A DNA stretch of 64,000 bases from Brachycybe producta (taxonomy: Eukaryota; Arthropoda; Diplopoda; Playtdesmida; Andrognathidae). The DNA lies in NCBI GenBank assembly GCA_036925085.1, contig JAUPFP010000003.1, positions 2,595,001-2,659,000 on the forward strand, in the 5' to 3' direction. Position 1 is the stretch's first letter; each line of letters starts with the position of its first letter. The notes beneath the pieces are model-generated. The model worked only from the letters and a program-made list of their open reading frames with translations, was not told the origin of the DNA and made no database searches. Position numbers and translations under genes: made by a program. Below, one piece after another: positions 20,917 through 31,663 of the stretch.

Positions 20917-21434
20917 AATTCAAACTGGACTGAAAATCGTTTTGTGTGTGTGTGATCGAGGCGCGCGCCACTAAACGTAACAGAAAACTATTACAAGATT
21001 ATAAAAATACGTACTTTAAATTATATTCTTGTATATTGTGTAAAATGCAAGGTAGATGGCGCCATGTAACCTCCATAGAGGTGGCCAACTACACTCGTCA
21101 TCAATTAGTTGAAATCGAATGCAGCTTCCTTTTAGCTCTAAAAAAGCGTCCAAAACAACCTTAATTATCAGAGCACGTGACAAACTTACACCCAGATCAC
21201 AATAATATAAGTGAAGAGGGAGGGAGAGAGAGAGAGCACGTGTAGAGAAATAGCGATGACGCAATCTTTAAGTTTGCCACGTGAAAAAAAAAAGGAAGAT
21301 GAGTCACGGATGAGTCACTTACAGTCTTCTGTGGGAGGGGGGCTAGTGGCGCCATCTAACGTTACAAGCACAAAATAAATGATCCACTTGCATTCTTAAC
21401 AGACAAATATTTTACGAGAAACCGCCACAAAAAG
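20917..21434. other. Unassigned spacer with GGCGCCAT motifs
   Basis: It contains a TG-repeat, AGATGGCGCCAT at 21054-21065, a GA-repeat near 21221-21237 and CTAGTGGCGCCATCTA at 21343-21358. No coding region is supported. Confidence 0.4.
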
Positions 21435-21599
21435 ACAGGCATTTAGAAATCGGGACGAACACAAGTTGGCTCCGCCCTTTTTATGCCGACCGTCAACTAC
21501 TAATTGGTTTGTTGTGTGGTTCGACGTTGAAAAGGGCGGAGCATGTGACGTCAGACTACATAACCAACCAATTAGAAGTCCCGATTTCTAAATGCCTGT
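21435..21599. mobile_element. MITE family A, 165-bp copy with intact 9-bp target duplication
   Basis: The element begins ACAGGCATTTAGAAATCGGG and ends CCCGATTTCTAAATGCCTGT. It is flanked by the direct repeat CACAAAAAG at 21426-21434 and 21600-21608. A 9-bp duplication is typical of Mutator-like elements. Confidence 0.85.
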
Positions 21600-21608
21600 C
21601 ACAAAAAG

Positions 21609-22186
21609 CGCGTTAAATCTTCATTATTCATTTTTTTTTTGCAAGTAATAGACTATATATAAGACAATAACAAAGAACTTACCGATACTTCAAAATCTCC
21701 ATAGACTTCTATGTTAAAATGTCATCTGTTCAATCTTTGATCTTGGCGTCTTTGGAGACGTTGTTTTGAACACATAGTATGACGGAAGTACATTAAAAGT
21801 TGTATTTCATCACATTTTAAATATACCAATAACAAATAGTCATAAAATAGTTCATTTTAAAAAGTTTTTGTTAAAAAAAATACATTCTTCACCATAAAAA
21901 AAGAAGCGCCAAAACAGAAAACATCACGAATTTCAATAAAACTTACATAATCATGCGTGTCTCTTACGTTAGTCATCGATTTCTTGTAAAAATACGTCGC
22001 CATTTTGTGTCTCATTACCTTATAAATTTTTATTTAATCAGGACACGATAAGGCCGCGTGATAAATATTGTTACTTATATGATATTTGGAATGTTTCCGT
22101 AACGTACTTGCTGCCATCTAGTGAGAAATAAAAACAAAACATTATTATTTTTTTTTTGCTGCTTAGAAAGGAAACGTCTTAACTGT
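21609..22186. other. Far upstream region of glycogen synthase
   Basis: A+T-rich sequence with no recognised gene; CTGCCATCTAGTGAG occurs near 22111. Confidence 0.35.
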
Positions 22187-22364
22187 GATTGGTGATTTTT
22201 TCATTATGACGTTATTAACCAATAAAAATGAAGAAAAACCCTAATCTTAAAGCTGTTTATAATAACTCCCGCAACGTGCACTATTTGACCAATAAAAACG
22301 TGTGAAACTTTCCTGTTTATAGCATATTTCACACGGTTCACTACAGGTGCTTCTGTCTATTGGT
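22187..22364. promoter_or_regulatory. CCAAT-box cluster upstream of glycogen synthase
   Basis: Four CCAAT-type motifs occur: GATTGG 22187-22192, ACCAAT 22218-22223, ACCAAT 22288-22293 and ATTGGT 22359-22364, two per strand. They lie 120-300 bp before the ATG at 22487, where an NF-Y-type promoter would sit. No TATA box is obvious and the transcription start is unknown. Confidence 0.45.
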
Positions 22365-22486
22365 TAAAAATTAAACTAATGCCGTGCCCCTAAGTAGCCC
22401 CCCATTTGATGACGCAAGAGATATCCAGCAAAGTGACCTCTATTTGTTAATAAAAACACATGAGAAACAGACTGATCTAAAACGAA

Positions 22487-25400
22487 ATGGCGTCACGAGC
22501 ATCGCGAAGATTCTATCGACTAGATGGCTACGATGAAGGCGTTATGGACCATGGTTTAACTGCACAAGCTGAAAATAGATGGGTCTTCGAGGTTTCGTGG
22601 GAAACGGCCAACAAAGGTGCGTTTTTTTAATCTTGTTTTGGAGTGTTTTAATGAAGAGAAACACCTGAGAAAGAGTTAACAGAGTGTACAGAGCTAAATC
22701 TTAGTTCGTGTTAATTTATGAGTAGGATTGCTCGGAGCTAAATCTCACGAGTTTCATGTGGAAGCATTCACAGGTAAAATGAAAAGAGCGCTGAGAGCGG
22801 AATCGTATAGATTAACACAAGAGCTTTCGGAGCGGAAGATACAATAGAGCTTTACGAGAGGAATCTGATTTGATGTAATTGAATACGATCAGAGTGTAAT
22901 CCATTTGCACCAAAAGGGGTTAAGGGACCCCCCGATTACGTTTTTAAACCCCAATTACAGTGAATGAGAAACGATAGCGGTAATTAAATTTGATGGAGCG
23001 ATCGCATTAAAATCATAAGAAATTTTTCAAGGTTTTCATATTAAAAAAAATATTGTTACAAACTGAAAAAATGCGGTCAAATAACTTGTTCTGTTTTGCA
23101 TTAAAACACAAATAAAGTTCAAAAACCACATTGAAAAATAAAACTTGTTTTCTTATTTGAGTCATTTGCATTCATTTTCATACATTTAAATTTCATTTCC
23201 GCCCTCGTAAACGCATCCGCAACAAACAACGCCAAACGCTGTCATATGTTTATGGTTACGAACACATATCTTGCGGATGCGGGTGCGGACAGCGAAATAT
23301 ACCATAGAAGCTCACGTGTGGTTGCGGATGCGCGAATAGCGGATCTTACAAAAAAAAATCCGCATCCGCTAGTAGATCTGAACGTGTTTTTACGCAATAA
23401 TTATAAAACTTTAACTGATAATAAAAAAGACCTTCAATTAAATCTGAAGTTGTATTAAATTACTTAATAAAATTTACTCGTTTTCGATCCAAAGTTCTCA
23501 TTTTTGTCAACACTAGTAAATAAAAGATTACTAAAAAATAATTTCATAACAAATTTTATATAAAACTTAAAAAATATTAAAACATTTATAAAAATGAAAA
23601 AAAAAAAATACAAGTTACTTTTTTTTAATCATTTTTTATATAAGAAAGTAACTTTTTATCTTAAAAATTAACTTACAGATATTATTTCAATGATATAACT
23701 TTAGTTAGAGGTTAATTTTCTGACAACTTATTCATTAAGTAACTAATTTATTAACAGTTACAAGTTACTTTTAATGTCGTGTTTTTAAAAGAAAGTAACT
23801 GTTACACTAAAAGTAATATTAAAAGTATAATTAAACGTTGAACAAGTTACTTCTATGATAACTCTTATTCATTAAGTAACTAATTTGTTAACAGTTACGA
23901 GTTACTTTCTTTTAAAAATACGACATTAAAAGTAACTCGTAACTATTAACAAATTATTTACTTAATGAATAAGAGTTGTCATAGAAGTAACTTGTAACTG
24001 TTAAACGTTTAATTATACTTTTAATATTACTTTTAATGTAACAGTTACTTTCTTTTAAAAATACGACATTAAAAGTAACTGTTACACTAAAAGTAATATT
24101 AAAAGTATAATTAAATTTTGAACAGTTACAAGTTACTTTTATGACAACTCTTATTCATTAAGTAAACTAATTTGTTAACAGTTACAAGTTACTTTTAATG
24201 TCGTATTTTTAAAAGAAAGTAACTTTTACATTCAAAGTAATATTAAACGTTGAACAGTTACAAGTTACTGAATCAGATATTTTTTTTAACAGTAACTTTT
24301 CGTCACTCAAACAGTTACAGTTTAACACTGTTACAAATTACTTTTTTAAAGTAACTGCCATCTGAACAGTGACAAGTTACTGTAAAATAGACGTTACAAG
24401 TTACTGCTCAACAATTACTCGTTACTTTAAAACAGTAACTAGTTACTTTTCAATGTATAACGTATTTAATATTTCTACGGTTCCAAATTACTGAATTAAT
24501 TATTCTCCAACAGTTACTTTTGGCAAAATAAGTTACTTCTGTCAGTTAGAAACAGTTAGAAATTGTAACGAAAAAAAGTAATTACTGCTTACCACAGACG
24601 TTACAAGTTACTTTCACACCATTTTTTTTTTCTCCCACGTTGTTCTCTTGTCTAGTTGGTGGCATTTACACGGTGTTACGCTCGAAAGCGGGAGTGAGTG
24701 TCGACGAACTCGGAGATCAATACTGTCTTCTCGGACCTTACAACGAGGCCTGCGTGCGAACGGAGGTTGAAATTATGGAACCGAACGACGAATACTTCGC
24801 TCCGGTCATCGCAACGATGAAAGATAACGGAATCAAGGTTTTCCAATTGGAAACGAAACGATCGCGCCACCAACTTTTTTCACTCTTTTTTTTTTTCCTA
24901 TTTCAGGTTTACTTCGGAAGATGGTTGATAGACGGTTATCCGAAAGTGGTTCTTTTCGATATCGGATCTGCCGCTTGGAAGTTGGACGAATACAAAAGAG
25001 AACTGTGGACGTTAGCGAACATCGGAATTCCGTGGCAGGACAAAGAATCGAACGATGCGATGATTTTCGGCTTCTTGGTCGCTTTTTTCTTGGGAGAGGT
25101 TGGACATGATTACGACAGAAGAAGAAGATGATGATGATCAAGATTTTTAAATAAAATATTTTAGGAAAAAAAAAAACCCCGGAATTTTATTGATTTAAAT
25201 CAATTATATTTTTTTAAAAAAATATAATATTTAAATTTTTATTTAACTATTTTAAAACTTCTAAAGTTTTTTAAAAAAAAGTAGTAAAAAGCTAATTAAC
25301 TTCACAAATAGTAAAACTAAAGTAATTAACTTTCAAATCTAAATTACTTTGAAGTATTTTTCAACTATTTCTTTAAAGTAACTCCAATTCCTCTTTAAAA

Positions 25401-28400
25401 GTAACTGTGTTACTAATAAGTTACTTTTTAACTATTACAGTACTTCCAAGTAACTGAGTTCTACTTTAAAAGAAACTGCGGTACTTTGAAGTTACTTTAA
25501 AAGTAACTGTGGTACTTTGAAGTTACTTTTCAAGTGTTACTTCAAAATAACTCAGTGTATCTTTTCAGAAGAAACTGTTACTTTAAAGTTACTTTTGAAT
25601 TATTTCCAAGTGTAGAACAGTTCTACTTCAAAAGTAACTAGATTACTTTCAAGTTACTTTTTTAATTATTTTAAAAATGTAAAGTAAACCAGTTTCTTTT
25701 TCAAACCATTGTATATTTCTGCGTTTTAAGGTGTGTTAGAAACTAGAACGGATGCTCAACAACTTGATAGTAATTTTCATGTTGGTATATCTTTCAAAAT
25801 AAACTTTTTTGGACAACAAATAAAAAAAATATTTTCTGCTTAAAATTGGGTTATTTTCAAACTCTCATAAAAAGCTTATTTTGAAAGATATCAAACATGA
25901 AAATAACCGTAAATGATTGAGTTACCCTTCTAGTTTCTAAAACACTTTCAAATCTGCCCTTCTGAACGACAGAAAAACGAGCGGTTTAGACTTGAAAAGC
26001 AGCTTCATTTAAATAATCGTGATTACGGAGCTTTCAATTTGGGTCTTTTTTTTTTAGTTCCGAGCTCACTGGAAAGACGAAAAGAAAGAAGAAGGAGAAT
26101 CGGAAGAAGGAAAGGAAGTTGTTCAGAAACCTTTGATGGTGGCGCATTTTCACGAGTGGTTGGCTGGAATCGGATTGATTCTGATTCGTTGCCGTCGTCT
26201 CGACATTTCGACCGTTTTTACGACACACGCAACTCTACTAGGACGTTATTTGTGCGCCGGAAACGTTGACTTTTATAACAACTTAGATAAAGTTCGATTT
26301 TTTTTTCGATTTTTGTTGATCACTTGATAACAAACGAAGCTTTTCTCTTAATTCGTTAACAGTTTAACATCGATAAGGAAGCAGGAAGTCGAGGAATTTA
26401 TCATCGGTATTGTATGGAACGAGCTGCGGCTCATAGTTCTCACGTCTTTACGACGGTTTCTGAGATTACGGCTCTGGAGTCGGAACATTTACTCAAGAGA
26501 AAACCAGGAAAGTGTCTTTTCAGAGACGGTTTTAGAAAACGCGTTCGAAAGAGAAGAAAAAAAAATCGTTTTCTTAACTTCTTAACTTGAAGTCTCTGAT
26601 TGAAAAGAGTAACTGGATGTGAAATTTAAAGGAAGTAACTGGTTACATGATAACCAGTTACTTTTGAACTAATTCAAAATTTAAAATTCACTATAAAAAG
26701 TAACTTGAAAGTGGTTTCAGAAGTATTAAAGTAACTTTTAAACAGTAACTGAATTACTTTAAGATTCAAAGTTCAAAAGTAACTTCAAAATAATCCAGTT
26801 ACTTTTTAAGCGAAAATGAATTGCATTGCGATCACTGTTCGAAAGTAACTTCACAGAAAGTTACTTTTGGTTCAGAACTTTAAAGTAATCCAGTTACTCT
26901 CTAAATGAAACTGTATTACTTAAAAGTAACAGTTGAAAAATAACTTCAATTTTATCTAGTTACTTTCGAGAGTAATTGAATTTACTATACAATAGTAACT
27001 GCATGGTAATTCAGTTACTTTTGAACTTTGACTTTCAAGTAACCCAGTTACTCGATAGAAGTAATGGTTTCTTTTTAAGTAACAGTTAAAAAATAACTAA
27101 ATACTTTTCAACAGTAACTGGATTACTTTGAGATTACTGTTCAAAAGTAACTATATTGGATTTCAGTTACTTTTGAGCCTGAACGTTTGAAAATCCCACC
27201 AAAAATAACTAAAGTAACAACTAACAAAATAACTACAAAGTAGTTAAATTACTTTCTTTACCTCCCCACAGATGTGATCACTCCGAACGGTCTTAACGTA
27301 AAGAAATTCAGCGCAATCCACGAATTTCAAAACCTTCACGCAATAGCCAAAGAAAAAATCCACGATTTCATTCGAGGCCACTTTTACGGTCATTACGACT
27401 TCAATCTGGACAAAACGCTTTACTTCTTTATCGCAGGCCGTTACGAATTCAGTAATAAAGGAGCGGATCTCTTCATCGAAGCGCTCGCGAGGCTAAATCA
27501 CTATCTTAAGGTCTTTTTTCGAGAGTAGCCGAAATAAGCTCCGAAAGCTGCTCTTTTTTTTAAAAAAAACTGCCTCCTTCTATATTATTTTGTAAGGCGG
27601 CCAGAAGTGACGTCACCGTCATTGCTTTTCTGATATTCCCTTCGAAGACGAGTAATTTCAATGTCGATTCGCTCAGAGGTCAAGCAATCGCTAAACAGCT
27701 ACGAGACACGATACACGACATTCAAGCTAAGATCGGAAAGAGAATTTACGAGACGTGTCTCGGGTGAGATTCACCAACGGTTAAAAGTAACTTGTAACTT
27801 AATAAGTTACTTATTGCATAAAGTAATTTTGTAATCTTTTTCGAGTTATCTCTTCGAGAAAGTAACTTGAAGAAAAATATAAGTTACTTCTTGAATATAA
27901 GTATATAAGTTACTTGCTTCAAAAGTAATGTAAGTTAAGTTACTTGTTTGAAAAATAATTAAGTTACATGTTTTAAAAGTAACCGTGAACATGAGTTATA
28001 TTGAAAAAGTAACTGTAACTTGAATTAGTTGTTTGAAAAATAAGTTACTTGATGTAAAAGTAACTATAAGAAAGTATTTTCTAGACACAAGTAACTGTAA
28101 ATATGAATTACAGTGTAAAAGTAACTGTAACATGAGTTACTTATTAGAAAATTGACTGTAAACATGAGTTGCAGCTGAAAAGTAACTGTAACTAGCTTAT
28201 TATTGCGAAACTTGCCTATAAACATGCATTACAGTTTAAAAGTAACTGTAGGCCTACCCAAAGTTACTTATTGCGAAAAGTAATTACAACTGGTGTAACT
28301 TTTTTTTTATCCGAACTATATAAAAATGCTTCAGTGGGCGTATTCCAAGCAACAGCGAGTTGCTTCTTCCTGACGACACTGTCAAACTAAAGCGGTGCAT

Positions 28401-31291
28401 CTTCGCAGCTCAGGTAACAAAAACCACGAGATACCGAATATTATTCAAATATTGACAATAACCCTTAAAAGCAGCAACATAATAATTGTCTCTCGTAAAA
28501 TTTGCATAGCGCAACACTTTACCTCCAATCTGTACTCATAACATGATCGACGACGCGGCTGATCCCGTTTTAAGCAGTTTCCGTCGCACACAACTATTCA
28601 ACAATCGGCACGACAGAGTCAAAGTGATTTTCCATCCAGAGTTCTTGTCGTCGACCAATCCCTTATTCAATTTAGACTACGAAGACTTCGTACGAGGATG
28701 TCACTTGGGTGTTTTCCCTTCTTATTACGAACCTTGGGGATACACTCCCGGTAAATACGGAGGAGAGAGGAGTAATGGGGGGAGGGGGAACTGCTCGAAA
28801 CCTATACAAACGATCTTATTGGACCCTTTTTTATATCTTGTTTCTTTTCAGCGGAATGTACCGTAATGGGAATTCCGAGCGTTTCGACGAATCTCTCTGG
28901 ATTCGGTTGCTTTATGGCGGAACATGTGGCTGATCCCGTTTCGTACGGGATTTATATCATCGATAGGAGACATAAGAGCGCAGAGGAGACGGTTCAACAA
29001 CTGTCCCAGGTTCAAAACATTTGGTTCAGTTTTAGCACTTTTTTACTTTAAATCTTGTCCAGTTTACTTCTTGATTCGTTCAACTGTGGTCGGTTTAGCA
29101 GTTGTTCAGTTTAGTTTAGCTCTTGTCAAGTTTAGTTTTTGGTTAGTTTGGCTGTTGTCAATGTTAGCTTTCGTTTAGTTAAGCTCTCTTTCAGTTTAGC
29201 TCTTAATTAGTTCAGCTGTTGTTGCAAAGTTTGGTTTTTGTTTAGTTTAGCTCTTTTCAAGTTTAGTTGTTCGTTTTAGTTCTCAAGTATTCAGCTGTTG
29301 TCCAGTTTAGCTCTTTTCTAATTTAGCTCATGAACAGTTTAGCTCTTTTCTAATTTAGCTCATGAACAGTTTAGCTCTTTATAAGTATAGTTGTCGTTCA
29401 GTTTAGTTCTTCGTTAGTTTAGCTCTTGTCCAGTTTAGCTCATGAGCAGTTTGAACTCTTGTTGTTCAATTTAGCTTTTTCAGATGTTGTCTAGTTTAGC
29501 TGTTTTCAAGTTTAGTTCTTGTCTCCAGTTTACTAGTATTTCTTCGTTAGTTCAGATATTGTCCAGTTTAGCTCTTAACCAATGTAGTTCTTGCGTAGTT
29601 GAGCAGTTGTCTAGCTTAGTTTTTATTCAGTTTAGCTCTTGTCTAGTTTCATTATTATCCAGTTTAGCCCCTTTTCTAAATTATGTGAAAGAGCTAAACT
29701 TGATAAAAGCTAAAAATGGACAAGTGCTAAAAACTTAGCACCTGTCATAACCTTTCTACTAAACATCATTTTTTCGTAATTCGCTCACACACAAAAAAAA
29801 AGCAATTCCAAAATTGACTTTTGGAAACTTTTCTTAGTATATGTACGACTTTGCTACTTTGAGCCGCCGCCAAAGAATCATTCAGCGTAATCGTACCGAA
29901 CGTTTGAGCGATCTCCTCGACTGGCGAAACCTTGGAATCGTACGTTTTTTTTTGTTTTTTTTACGATAACAATGTTATGATCGGGTTGAAAATAGAAAAA
30001 AAACGACTCTCGTTAACGACTATCTTGTATTTTTTTAACAGTATTATCGTAAAGCTCGTCAAATGGCATTGCACGTGGTTCATCCGGAATTGGCCGAAGA
30101 TCTTTCGACAGTAAAATTAACAATAGTTCTTTTTCATTTTTAGGGTTTCGTGTAGAAAAAAAAAAAACGACAACACTTACTTGTAATAACTTATAAAAGA
30201 ATCGAAAGATTTACTCGAGACTAGAAGAGTAAGCGAAGGTCGAGAAAGAATTTTCATGACGATACCGATAAACATAAAAAGTTTATTTTGAAAGATATCA
30301 TGAAAATTATTTCTGCAAACGTTTTTACTCTTCTAGTTTCAAAGAAATCTTGTAAATTCTTTAATAAGTTGCTTCAAAAAAGTGTTCGAAATCGTTTTTT
30401 TTTACTCAAAATAATGAAGAATTCGATAAGAAAACGTCACTTTTGAACTTCAACTTGAACCCTCGAAACAGGGGAATTCAAACAAAAAATTACTGAGTTA
30501 ACTTGAACATAGTTTTTCAAAGACGCAGAACCTTGAATTTTCAGTGCTAAGTTCCAAATTCAAAAAGGAAACTCGTAACACCTGAACTTCAGCTTGAACC
30601 CTCGAAACAGGGTTCCAACATCATAAAAAAACCTGTTAAAAAATACATAATAAAACAGGAATCTTCTAGGTTGGGACCCTGTTAAGAGGGTTCAAGTTAA
30701 ATTTAAAGTGCGAAGTTCTCAATTCAAAAAAGAAACTAACACCTGAACTTCAGCTTGAACCCTCGAAACAGGGTTCCAGCTGAACTTCAGCTTGAACCCT
30801 CGAAACAGGGTTCCAATATCATAAAAAAACCTGTTAAAAATGCATAATAAAACAGGAATTTTCTATGTTTGAAACCCTGTTTAGAGAGTTCCAAGTTAAA
30901 TTTCAAGTGCTAAGTTCCAAATTCAAGAATTCTGAGGTATAAGGATTTTCTAACCCTCAAAACCCTTGTTTATTGAATAGTCTTAAACAGGCTATTTCTA
31001 TGTTCTGAATCCTGATAAGAAGGGTACAAGTTGAAGTTCCAAGTTGTCCCTTCTCTGATATTTAGTTCTAATCGGTTCGCTTTGTTTGTTTTTCAGGGCG
31101 CAAGAATGCGTTATCCTAGACCCGTATCGGAACCTCCGAGTCCAACTAGTTCTCGAGCTTCGACACCCGTTCCTTCCGAAAGAGGAAGCGACAACGATGA
31201 CGAAGACGACGTCGACAACGAAGTCGAGGAACGAGAGTTACTCGAACTATCGCAGAACACGATAACTAATGGAGATAACGCGAGCCGATAA
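22487..31291 (+). CDS. GYS: Glycogen synthase (glycosyltransferase family 3), 13 exons
   Basis: The enzyme transfers glucose from UDP-glucose to the non-reducing ends of glycogen in the cytosol. Exons: 22487-22616, 24656-24837, 24907-25098, 26058-26291, 26363-26507, 27272-27510, 27597-27763, 28350-28413, 28510-28750, 28852-29009, 29838-29939, 30042-30110, 31097-31291; 705 residues, like human GYS2 (703). Landmarks in order are [80 protein letters not shown] and [16 protein letters not shown] with the E-x7-E pair. The arginine cluster [21 protein letters not shown] binds glucose-6-phosphate. The C-tail [22 protein letters not shown] keeps the GSK3/CK2 phosphosites that inactivate vertebrate enzymes. 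Exon 5 seems to use a GA donor; a canonical GT six bases on (exon end 26513) would insert two residues. Confidence 0.95.
23610..24610. repeat. GTAAC/GTTAC repeat array with inverted blocks, intron 1 of glycogen synthase
   Basis: Blocks of ~120 bp (AACTCTTATTCATTAAGTAAC, CAGTTACAAGTTACTTTTAA, GTCGTATTTTTAAAAGAAAG) occur in both orientations between 23700 and 24260. Degenerate GTTACTT motifs continue to the exon 2 acceptor. Confidence 0.85.
25320..25680. repeat. GTAAC/GTTAC repeat array, intron 3 of glycogen synthase
   Basis: Many AAAGTAACT and AGTTACTTT motifs recur at irregular 20-40-bp spacing, for example AAAAGTAACTGTGGTACTTT. Confidence 0.8.
25731..25951. repeat. Hairpin family B copy, intron 3 of glycogen synthase
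   Basis: It begins GTGTGTTAGAAACTAGAACG, ends CCTTCTAGTTTCTAAAACAC, and carries GATATATCTTTCAAAATAAAC-like and TTTTGAAAGATATCAA cores facing each other. Confidence 0.8.
26590..27255. repeat. GTAAC/GTTAC repeat array, intron 5 of glycogen synthase
   Basis: The intron following the candidate GA donor is nearly all degenerate CAGTTACTTTT/AAAGTAACTG motifs up to the exon 6 acceptor. Confidence 0.8.
27785..28300. repeat. GTAAC/GTTAC repeat array, intron 7 of glycogen synthase
   Basis: Motifs such as AAAAGTAACTGTAAC and ATAAGTTACTT repeat throughout the intron at 20-45-bp spacing. Confidence 0.8.
29030..29700. repeat. TCCAGTTTAGCTCTTG minisatellite, intron 10 of glycogen synthase
   Basis: A degenerate ~16-20-bp unit around CAGTTTAGCTCTTGT repeats more than 25 times. 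It is not found in the other introns of the window. Confidence 0.85.
30215..30345. repeat. Hairpin family B, diverged copy, intron 12 of glycogen synthase
   Basis: GAGACTAGAAGAGTAAGCG and CTTTTACTCTTCTAGTTTC-like ends face each other across AAAAGTTTATTTTGAAAGAT. Confidence 0.6.
30525..30925. repeat. Hairpin family E, two copies, intron 12 of glycogen synthase
   Basis: CAGCTTGAACCCTCGAAACA, GGGTTCCAACAT and AAACCTGTTAAAAAA are followed by AAACAGGAATCTTCTAGGTT and ACCCTGTTAAGAGGGTTCAA, forming an inverted repeat; a second copy follows. A relative is at 46405-46655. Confidence 0.75.
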
Positions 31292-31397
31292 TTTCAAACT
31301 TTAGTTTAAAAAAAAAATCAACACAAATTAACGGGCGATTAACGACTTAAATCATGGTTTAGAAATTATTAAAAACAAAAAAAAAGCAAAATGGTCT

Positions 31398-31403
31398 AAT
31401 AAA
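31398..31403 (+). terminator. poly(A) signal of glycogen synthase
   Basis: AATAAA about 107 bases after the stop codon. The gap to the convergent HSPBP1 stop is only 372 bp. Confidence 0.55.
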
Positions 31404-31633
31404 CAAACAAACAACAATCATTCATTAAATTTCTATTTAGGTTTAATTAATTAAATATATAGCATATATTTTTTAAAATATTTTCTTTTCATCTTTTTTT
31501 GTTCTGTTTTTCTTCCGCTTGTGCCAATGAAATATTAAAAGTTAACGAGTCAAACTCTGGTTTTGGAACGAAAAAGAGTTCGGAAGTTTTCGTATTTTTC
31601 GTAAAAACAAAAGTCGGTGTTTTTCGGCTTTTG

Positions 31634-31639
31634 TTTATT
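31634..31639 (-). terminator. Candidate poly(A) signal of HSPBP1
   Basis: TTTATT on the + strand (AATAAA on the - strand) lies 25 bases past the stop codon of the minus-strand gene. Confidence 0.4.
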
Positions 31640-31663
31640 CGATTTAAGATTGTTTTGTTTTTT

